From NCBI GenBank assembly GCA_964389805.1, contig CAYMFU010000344.1, forward strand, positions 1 to 5,087: a DNA stretch of 5,087 nucleotides, read 5' to 3'. This DNA is from JAGTVG01 sp964389805. GTDB lineage: Bacteria > Bacteroidota > Bacteroidia > Cytophagales > Cyclobacteriaceae. This document shows, piece by piece, positions 1-5,087 of this stretch. Position numbers and translations under genes: made by a program. A model generated the notes under the pieces. That model ran no database searches, was not told where the DNA came from, and was given only the letters and a program-made list of their open reading frames with translations. The number at the start of each line of letters is the position of its first letter. The first letter of the stretch is position 1.

Positions 1-336
1 AATTGCGAGCATCATTTTGTTCCTATCATAGGGAAAGCACATGTAGCTTATATTTCTTCCGGATACGTTATCGGTTTATCCAAAATACACAGGATTGTGA
101 ATTATTTTGCAAAAAGGCCTCAGGTGCAGGAAAGAATGACCATGCAGATTGCTAATGAGTTGAAAAGGGTATTGAAAACAGAAGATGTGGCAGTTGTGAT
201 TGATGCTGAACACCTTTGTGTTTCATCCCGAGGGATAGAAGATACCACTTCAAGTACAGTTACCTCACATTATTCAGGAAAGTTTGCTAAAGACACTCAT
301 AAACAGGAATTTCTTCAACATATATATCAAAAATGA
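1..336 (+). CDS. folE: GTP cyclohydrolase I, 3' part (5' end outside window)
   Basis: FolE converts GTP to 7,8-dihydroneopterin triphosphate plus formate in the cytoplasm, the first step towards tetrahydrofolate and other pterins. Frame 1 is open from base 1 to the TGA at 334-336, giving 111 residues that match the C-terminal half of the family. Numbered from the window edge, the zinc ligands are Cys2 and His5 (in CEHH) and Cys73 (in HLC). The Cys2-Cys73 spacing of 71 equals that of E. coli Cys110-Cys181. Also present are the substrate-binding SKIHR segment (Ser27, Lys28, Arg31), the RPQVQER motif, His71 and Arg77 (E. coli His179 and Arg185). A GTG at 97 is an internal Val codon, not a start, because family-conserved sequence continues upstream of it. 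About 108 N-terminal residues are missing, judged against the E. coli enzyme. No damage is visible in the part present. The gene converges on the SGNH lipoprotein gene and is followed by its own terminator. Confidence 0.96.
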   Translation, partial: NCEHHFVPIIGKAHVAYISSGYVIGLSKIHRIVNYFAKRPQVQERMTMQIANELKRVLKTEDVAVVIDAEHLCVSSRGIEDTTSSTVTSHYSGKFAKDTHKQEFLQHIYQK

Positions 337-362
337 TTTTATTTTGTGTTGAGTTATCAGGT

Positions 363-393
363 AAAGTCGGCTCCCATGGGGCCGGCTTTTTTT
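363..393 (+). terminator. Rho-independent terminator of folE
   Basis: A GC-rich hairpin begins 26 bases after the folE stop. The left arm 363-374 pairs with the right arm 378-389 (12 pairs, two of them G-T wobbles), with a 3-base loop CAT at 375-377. Seven T's run from 387 to 393, overlapping the last three pairs of the stem. This is a textbook intrinsic terminator for the + strand. Read from the - strand the same hairpin is followed by only three U's, so it would be a weak terminator for the lipoprotein gene, although the stem might still protect that transcript's 3' end. The lipoprotein stop codon begins at 395, one base beyond the T-run. Confidence 0.9.
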
Positions 394-394
394 A

Positions 395-1978
395 TTATGG
401 ACTTACCGGCAATCCGGTTCCCGAATAATTATTCATACAAAGAACAGGAACTGTAGCTCCAAATTTTAAGTTTATTGCCTGAATAAAAACATTCGCAGTA
501 TACACATAACCCCATTCATTGGGATGAAGACCATCTTCTGAATATGCACCAACCGGTGGAGCAAAAGAAGAGGCTATGGTAACTCCGTCAATTACTAAAC
601 CACCGTTAGAAATGGAAGCCCCCAGAAGTACATTATAAGCTGAATTTACATCAGCCAATGCCAGCCGGTCTCCACTCCCGGCAACAGCTCCATCAATTAT
701 CGCATTATAACCCGCGGTATTCGTTTTTATTTCAATAATTTCAGATACAGTAAGTGCATACTGGTCTGCCAGGGGCCAGCTTACACCCTGTACCGCGAGA
801 GGATTTCCCAAGTAAAGTTCGCCAAGTACTGCTCCAGCTGACAAGGGTATCATATCAGTAGCTGTAGTTTGTCTAGCCTGCGCATATGGAACCAATGCCT
901 GGGCTCCATTGTCTATCATGTATTGAGTCAGGTCTGTAAGCTCTTCATCTACAATTAATGTCCCATTGCTACCTTCCACATAATTAAGTATCCGGGCATC
1001 TCTTTCTTCAGCCGTAATCACCTGGAATTGGACCATTACATTAAGGAAGGCATTGTAATTATCCGCAATATTGGATTGAAGAGAGGCAGCTGTTGCCTCA
1101 TCAAGTCCAATGGTATTATATGGTATGGTGGTAAAATAAGGATAAGTTTCAATTTCCGGAATGTTACCAACCACTCCTTTAAAGACTGGGTTACCACCAA
1201 GCATAGTGGAGATCAGGCCGTTAAATTGTGTACTGAAATCTGAAACTGAGGTCATAGGATATGCATCATCCGCCCCAAAAGCAGCATGAAGGAGCATATC
1301 GTCAACGCCCAGCCAGATCAAATAAAAACTCCCTGCTGCAATAAGTGATTCCTGCAGGATTGATGTAACACCTGGATTGCTGGAAAATCGGGCCCAGAAT
1401 GGATTGAAAAAAGGGCTTGCCGGATTTCCGGTATCCGGAATTAAGGTTTGGCCTAAATACATTAGCGGGACCGCGAAATTATTAATTTCAGATCTGTCAC
1501 CTGCGTAAGGTGTAGGAAGGTCGGCCGAATTATAGGGTGCTGGTACACCTGGGGCGCCAGCAGGCGCCGGTGCTGATGATTCTGGCCCATCACCATCGGG
1601 ATCAAATAAAACAAGCCTGCCTAAGATTATTCCCTGTGCAGGCACTGAAAGTTGCACATTATATCCATTTTTTGAGTCAATATATGGCTGGTTAAAGGTT
1701 TCACTTCCTCCAGCACATTCCAGCTGTTGGGCGATCATCAATGCCATTGAATTATTCTGCCCGAGGTTAAACAATGCACCTGCCTGGAAGCCGGCAACGA
1801 AAGAACTGCCTAATGCCACAAACTTATCAAATGAGGCAGTTCCTGAAGAAGCACCATCAGGGCATGTACTACAGCCTGAATCTGGCGGATCAGGTTGTTC
1901 CAGGTCTATTACTTCCTGTGCACATGACCAGATAACCAGGTTGATGGCTAGAATTAAGATTTTGCTTATATTTTTCAT
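395..1978 (-). CDS. SGNH/GDSL-hydrolase-family lipoprotein with altered catalytic blocks
   Basis: Predicted outer-membrane lipoprotein of the SGNH/GDSL esterase/lipase superfamily, 527 residues. Residues 1-19 form a lipoprotein signal: Lys2 and Lys6, a hydrophobic core, and lipobox I-W-S-C with Cys19 as the lipidated residue (Trp at -2 is unusual). A Pro/Asp-rich tether with a CxxC (Cys36, Cys39) follows. Block I is ALGSSFVAGF (residues 55-64), with Ser59 as probable nucleophile. The SVPAQG stretch (111-116) sits where the block II Gly is expected. Block III is LGVDD (223-227) instead of the usual GxND. Block V is DGLHP, giving the Asp482/His485 pair. The segment IPEIETYPYFTTIPYN (273-288) and the C-terminal WPLADQY region resemble what I know of Bacteroidota SGNH lipoproteins. 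The ATG at 1978 is chosen because the signal peptide begins there; no Shine-Dalgarno is visible. It lies 26 bases downstream of the receptor gene, probably in one operon. Substrate unknown; activity is not assured given block III. Confidence 0.85.
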   Translation of the reverse strand: MKNISKILILAINLVIWSCAQEVIDLEQPDPPDSGCSTCPDGASSGTASFDKFVALGSSFVAGFQAGALFNLGQNNSMALMIAQQLECAGGSETFNQPYIDSKNGYNVQLSVPAQGIILGRLVLFDPDGDGPESSAPAPAGAPGVPAPYNSADLPTPYAGDRSEINNFAVPLMYLGQTLIPDTGNPASPFFNPFWARFSSNPGVTSILQESLIAAGSFYLIWLGVDDMLLHAAFGADDAYPMTSVSDFSTQFNGLISTMLGGNPVFKGVVGNIPEIETYPYFTTIPYNTIGLDEATAASLQSNIADNYNAFLNVMVQFQVITAEERDARILNYVEGSNGTLIVDEELTDLTQYMIDNGAQALVPYAQARQTTATDMIPLSAGAVLGELYLGNPLAVQGVSWPLADQYALTVSEIIEIKTNTAGYNAIIDGAVAGSGDRLALADVNSAYNVLLGASISNGGLVIDGVTIASSFAPPVGAYSEDGLHPNEWGYVYTANVFIQAINLKFGATVPVLCMNNYSGTGLPVSP

Positions 1979-2004
1979 AGTTCGATTCGTTTTGATGGAT
2001 TGGA

Positions 2005-4776
2005 TTAATTCAGGAATTGGTCAAACGTTAAAGAGAGGTAAAACTGCTGCCCCACAAAAGGTCCTCCAAGATTCGTGCGGTAGTCACCTCCGAACAAATT
2101 AGTGCCTCCCAATTTAACGATGGTTTTTATCGGGGAAATTTTGTAGTTGATCTGGGCATCGAATACACCGTATTCAGGAACTTGCCAGATGCCAAATGTA
2201 GATTCCCACTTAAAAGCATCCTGCCACCTGAAATTCACCTGGAAACCGAAATTATTAAAGATCGATCTACCGCCCAGCCCGATATTAAACTTATGTTCCG
2301 GCGTATTGAAACCAGCAATAAAATCCCTATCAACATCATTGACAAGGCCAAAAGTGGCATAACTATAACTTCCATCAAGATAATAGGATTTGTAAAAATT
2401 ATAATTGAATCCCAGGCCGATCCCATACGAATAGACTTCAGTTGGACTATTGACATAAGGTGTAAACAAGGTGCCGGGGACTAGTTCATCACCCCTTTGA
2501 CTTGTAGGAAGTTTACTGGCGATGATCTCAGCCCCAATAAAATCCTTATACTTCGAATAATATGCATTGAAATCCAGCATAAATACATTTGATATGAATC
2601 CTTTGTATCCAACTTCAAACGCTATCTGTTTTTCAGGTCTTACGTAATCAATATAAGCTGTTTCCAGGAGGCCTTCATTACCTCCAACTGGTTCTCCAGT
2701 ATCTGGATCTAAAGTACCTCCAGAGGCCCTGAATGCATCGTATGAATTCTGCGACCATGCACCTCCTTCATGTACGCCATACCGGGCTGCATTGGATTCG
2801 GTGCTGCCAAGTAATATGCCTCCGGATGAAGGAAAATAAATAAATTGGGTTTGGGTATCCGGATTCCGGAATCCCGTTTGAAAGGATGCCCTGAGGTAGT
2901 GTGTTTTATTAAAACCGTAGATGGCAGATATCCGTGGTGTCCACTGTCCCTCAAAATTTTCATTTTTATCATAGCGGATAGAGCCGACCATCCTGAAAGA
3001 TTCGGTAAAGCTTTTTGCTATCTGTCCATAGAATCCAAACTCATCGATATTGATCCTTTGAAAATCATCGCCTCCTTCCGGAGCTTCGTTGAATATGGTC
3101 CCTTGAGAATATAAACTATACCTTCTGTAATTTCCTCCAACCATGATCTCCGCAAAGGATAGATTATGAAAATTGTAGTTGAATTCAGCGTGATATAACC
3201 TTGAATTATCATAAAAAGAAGCGCCCGGAGGCGAACCCTGAAATTTGTTTTCCCTTACACTGTTGATTAGTTGATCATATTCAGGTGTCCCTTCAGCTGG
3301 CCTGTCCCTGTCAGCATATGAACGCCCGGCAGCATGGGCCGCCTCTTCATTGCCGGCAGGCACACCCGGTATATATCCCTGCATGGCAAGTGCATATATC
3401 TGTGCATATTCCGGCGCCCATTTTGCAACAGTAGGGCTGTAATATTCATTAGCGTATGCTCCAAGGGCACTCATATTCCAGGAATCACCTGCTCCGGTTT
3501 CAGTCATATAGCCCCGGACGAAAAAATGATTCGATTTTAATTCCAGTTTATGGAATTGCTGGGTAAAATTTCTCAAAGCATATTTCTCAGCACCCTGGTA
3601 TACCGAACTTCCTCCACCATATCGGTAATTATAAAGTATTTCCAACTTTTCTGTTATCCTGTAATGTAATGCAACATCCCCTTTAATACTCTGTGCATCG
3701 TCATTATCCAGAATAGACTCTTCACTAAAACCTGTCCTTCGCAGATCCAGGGTGCCAAAGGTACCTCCTATAGGAACAGGAATAGGTGCTTCATCACCGT
3801 ATAGGTTTAATCCATCGAAGTTGGGATTGCCGCTCAAATCAATGGGTGATTCGGGCTTGGTCCTGTCAGTCCGGTAATCGTTGCCAATCCAATCTCTGGC
3901 CATAAAATAGGAGAAGTTGATTTTAAAGGCGAACCTATTTTTGAAAGCCTTTGCATAGCGGATCCCAAAATTATAAAAAGGGCTTGAAGAGCCTTGTGCA
4001 TCAGACCTCGTTACCCCTCCCTTTGCCTGGGCACTTAAACCCTGGTAATCAAAAGGACTTTTACTATTCATAATCAATATCCCATTAAAAGCATTCGGGC
4101 CATATAATGCAGAGGCCGCTCCTGGTACAAGCTCCATGCTTTCAATATCCAATTCTCCAATACCGACTATATTACCCGTTGGAAAATTGAGTAATGGAGC
4201 AGATATATCCATTCCATCAACAAGCTGGACGAACCGTACATTGGCTATAGTAGCGAATCCTCTTGTATTTACCGCATTGAAGTTTAAACTGCTGCTGCTT
4301 ACCTGTACACCTTTAACATTCGCGAGGGCATCAAAAAATTCTGGCGCCGGGGTTTGTTTGATAGATAGCTGATCTATCTTTTCTATAGTAACAGGCGAAC
4401 TTAAAATACTTTCTTCCAGCCTGGATGCCGATACAACAATTTCCTGAATTAAGGTTGTTTCAATTTCCATCGTAATCTCCAATCCTGTAGTATTAACCTC
4501 AGAAATGATTAATTCCTGTTTCTTATAACCTACCATTGAAAATATTACTGAAAAGGGTGGCTGCACTTGATTTACTTCTAAATTAAATTCGCCATCCCTA
4601 TTGGAGATCGTACCGATCACGAGATCTTTTACGGTAATGTTTACTCCTGCTAAAGGTTCATTTGTATCAGATTCCCTGATTAACCCTGAAATATTCGTTG
4701 TTTGAGAGAATACTGAAGAAGAGGTACAAATTAGAACAGCAAGAATCAATTTTAAGGATTTATAAAAAATGTTCAT
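2005..4776 (-). CDS. TonB-dependent outer-membrane receptor with carboxypeptidase-like N-terminal domain
   Basis: A 923-residue active transporter of the outer membrane, powered by TonB-ExbBD. Residues 1-24 are a signal peptide, with likely cleavage at VFS|Q. Residues about 27-108 form the beta-sandwich carboxypeptidase-regulatory-like domain common in Bacteroidota receptors (GLIRESDTNEPLAGVNITVK, then a FSMVGYKKQ strand). A TonB-box-like EIVVSASR lies at 112-119. The plug is about 122-242, with NTRGF (170-174), QLVDGMD (184-190) and PGAASALYGP (218-227). The rest is a 22-strand barrel, including QTGFRNPDTQTQF (633-645), PEKQIAFEVGYKG (714-726) and a final strand YLSLTF (913-918) followed by five extra residues. 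Two long, probably extracellular, loops lie at about 445-525 and 645-712. The length suits the family and no frameshift is seen. It is not evidently a SusC type: no SusD-like gene is adjacent, and the partner is the SGNH lipoprotein 26 bases downstream. The ligand cannot be inferred; siderophore, lipid, peptide or glycan are all possible. Confidence 0.94.
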   Translation of the reverse strand: MNIFYKSLKLILAVLICTSSSVFSQTTNISGLIRESDTNEPLAGVNITVKDLVIGTISNRDGEFNLEVNQVQPPFSVIFSMVGYKKQELIISEVNTTGLEITMEIETTLIQEIVVSASRLEESILSSPVTIEKIDQLSIKQTPAPEFFDALANVKGVQVSSSSLNFNAVNTRGFATIANVRFVQLVDGMDISAPLLNFPTGNIVGIGELDIESMELVPGAASALYGPNAFNGILIMNSKSPFDYQGLSAQAKGGVTRSDAQGSSSPFYNFGIRYAKAFKNRFAFKINFSYFMARDWIGNDYRTDRTKPESPIDLSGNPNFDGLNLYGDEAPIPVPIGGTFGTLDLRRTGFSEESILDNDDAQSIKGDVALHYRITEKLEILYNYRYGGGSSVYQGAEKYALRNFTQQFHKLELKSNHFFVRGYMTETGAGDSWNMSALGAYANEYYSPTVAKWAPEYAQIYALAMQGYIPGVPAGNEEAAHAAGRSYADRDRPAEGTPEYDQLINSVRENKFQGSPPGASFYDNSRLYHAEFNYNFHNLSFAEIMVGGNYRRYSLYSQGTIFNEAPEGGDDFQRINIDEFGFYGQIAKSFTESFRMVGSIRYDKNENFEGQWTPRISAIYGFNKTHYLRASFQTGFRNPDTQTQFIYFPSSGGILLGSTESNAARYGVHEGGAWSQNSYDAFRASGGTLDPDTGEPVGGNEGLLETAYIDYVRPEKQIAFEVGYKGFISNVFMLDFNAYYSKYKDFIGAEIIASKLPTSQRGDELVPGTLFTPYVNSPTEVYSYGIGLGFNYNFYKSYYLDGSYSYATFGLVNDVDRDFIAGFNTPEHKFNIGLGGRSIFNNFGFQVNFRWQDAFKWESTFGIWQVPEYGVFDAQINYKISPIKTIVKLGGTNLFGGDYRTNLGGPFVGQQFYLSLTFDQFLN

Positions 4777-4800
4777 TGCTTAAGATTTAAGTTTAATATA

Positions 4801-4826
4801 TCCTATTTAAACTGATGTGAATAGGA
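4801..4826. repeat. Perfect 7-bp inverted repeat in the receptor leader
   Basis: TCCTATT at 4801-4807 is mirrored exactly by AATAGGA at 4820-4826, with 12 bases between. It lies 25 to 50 bases ahead of the receptor ATG, in the presumed 5' leader. In the - strand transcript it can form a short hairpin; as DNA it could be a dyad operator. On the + strand the repeat is followed by C and seven T's (4828-4834), so it also resembles a weak terminator in that direction, though no + strand gene precedes it. The repeat is directly visible; any function is inference. Confidence 0.4.
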
Positions 4827-4859
4827 CTTTTTTTGGATTATTAAACACAGTCATTCAAA

Positions 4860-4888
4860 CAATTTACAATAAATTATTTAAAAGCAAA
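4860..4888 (-). promoter_or_regulatory. Candidate Bacteroidota-type promoter for the receptor-lipoprotein operon
   Basis: On the - strand, TTTG (complement of 4885-4888) is followed after 18 bases by TAAATTG (complement of 4860-4866). This resembles the Bacteroidota primary-sigma pattern of TTTG near -33 and TAnnTTTG near -7, but the second element is one T short of consensus. Transcription would start around 4852, giving a leader of about 75 bases that contains the inverted repeat at 4801-4826. The surrounding 4861-4920 is extremely AT-rich, so chance matches are easy. Low confidence. Confidence 0.25.
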
Positions 4889-4942
4889 AAGATTTAAAAA
4901 ATATAATTTGATATAAATCAGACAGTTACAGACTGGGAATGC

Positions 4943-4980
4943 AAAAAAAAATGCTAACGGACACTTATAATGTCCCGTAA
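4943..4980 (-). terminator. Intrinsic terminator of the right-edge gene, overlapping its stop codon
   Basis: Read on the - strand, GGACATT pairs with AGTGTCC (seven pairs, one of them G-U) around a 3-base loop. Flanking bases can extend the stem by about two pairs past one bulged G. A run of nine T's (complement of 4943-4951) follows after a few bases. The TAA stop of the upstream gene (4965-4967) lies inside the hairpin, across the loop and the start of the 3' arm. The hairpin is shorter and less GC-rich than the folE terminator, but its placement at a gene end with a long T-run supports the call. It separates that gene from the receptor operon. Confidence 0.65.
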
Positions 4981-5087
4981 GATGACTTGATGAGATCAAG
5001 AGTATATTCCATCCAGGTATCTGATTTCTTAATACGATCCTTTAAGGATGCATCCAGGGGATAATCAACTTTGAAAGGATCTCCCAT
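4965..5087 (-). CDS. Unrecognised protein, C-terminal 40 residues (cut by window edge)
   Basis: An open frame runs on the - strand from the window edge to a TAA at 4965-4967. It encodes 40 residues beginning MGDPFKVDYPLDASL and ending in IKSSYGTL. The sequence is hydrophilic and mixed-charge, with single Trp25 and aromatic residues at Phe5, Tyr9, Tyr28 and Tyr37. No signal peptide or membrane segment is present. I do not recognise the family. The first codon in the window happens to be ATG at the very last three bases, so a 40-residue protein starting there is formally possible. A longer gene whose start lies outside is more likely, since the segment reads like the tail of a globular enzyme. 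The evidence that it is coding is the even composition, no stops in 40 codons, and an intrinsic terminator directly at its end. It points the same way as the receptor gene, 188 bases upstream of it, but is probably a separate transcript. Confidence 0.6.
   Translation of the reverse strand: MGDPFKVDYPLDASLKDRIKKSDTWMEYTLDLIKSSYGTL

Noticed and set aside
97..336. A short 79-residue gene starting at GTG 97
   Set aside because: FolE-conserved sequence, including the CEHH zinc motif, runs in the same frame from base 1, so position 97 is an internal Val codon.
1028..1243. 71-codon open frame on the + strand inside the lipoprotein gene
   Set aside because: Antisense to a well-supported coding frame, with no motif, start signal or terminator of its own.
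2182..2484. Open frames of 71-100 codons on the + strand and in another - frame across the receptor gene (e.g. 2147-2362, 2182-2484, 2235-2456)
   Set aside because: They lie wholly inside the strongly supported receptor gene, have no recognisable domains, and read like shadows of its codon pattern.
2005..4776. Assigning the receptor to the SusC/RagA class
   Set aside because: No SusD-like gene is adjacent, and I could not see SusC-specific signatures beyond the shared carboxypeptidase-like domain and plug.
4941..4954. GCAT direct repeats flanking nine T's on the - strand (ATGC-A9-ATGC region on +) as a possible insertion-site duplication
   Set aside because: Only 4 bases long with nothing inserted between them but the terminator T-run; chance is the simpler explanation.

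Overview
The window looks like a chromosomal segment from a Bacteroidota bacterium (a Flavobacteriia- or Cytophagia-type lineage; I cannot place it more finely). The reasons are a TonB-dependent receptor carrying an N-terminal carboxypeptidase-regulatory-like domain, an SGNH/GDSL lipoprotein of a type I know mainly from this phylum, the absence of Shine-Dalgarno sequences before the two complete genes, and very AT-rich intergenic DNA.

Layout from left to right. (1) Positions 1-336, + strand: the 3' half of folE (GTP cyclohydrolase I), cut by the window edge, followed by a strong intrinsic terminator at 363-393. (2) Positions 395-1978, - strand: a 527-residue lipoprotein of the SGNH/GDSL hydrolase superfamily. 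It converges on folE, and its stop codon lies one base beyond the terminator's T-run. (3) Positions 2005-4776, - strand: a 923-residue TonB-dependent outer-membrane receptor lying 26 bases upstream of the lipoprotein gene, so the two are very probably one transcript. (4) Positions 4777-4964: a 188-base AT-rich gap with a candidate promoter, a perfect 7-bp inverted repeat in the presumed receptor leader, and the terminator of the next gene. (5) Positions 4965-5087, - strand: the last 40 codons of an unrecognised gene entering from the right.

The core of the window is the receptor-lipoprotein pair. The receptor should move a ligand across the outer membrane using TonB energy. The lipoprotein, anchored in the same membrane, may de-esterify or bind that ligand, or process a surface lipid or glycan. 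The ligand cannot be read from the sequence. The most notable detail is that the lipoprotein keeps the Ser and Asp-x-x-His of an SGNH enzyme but has GVDD where block III normally reads GxND. FolE belongs to pterin/folate metabolism and shows no functional link to the pair.

No RNA genes, insertion sequences, CRISPR arrays or phage genes were seen. Nothing here clearly amounts to an undescribed system; the receptor plus divergent SGNH lipoprotein is the best candidate for an uncharacterised uptake or processing module.
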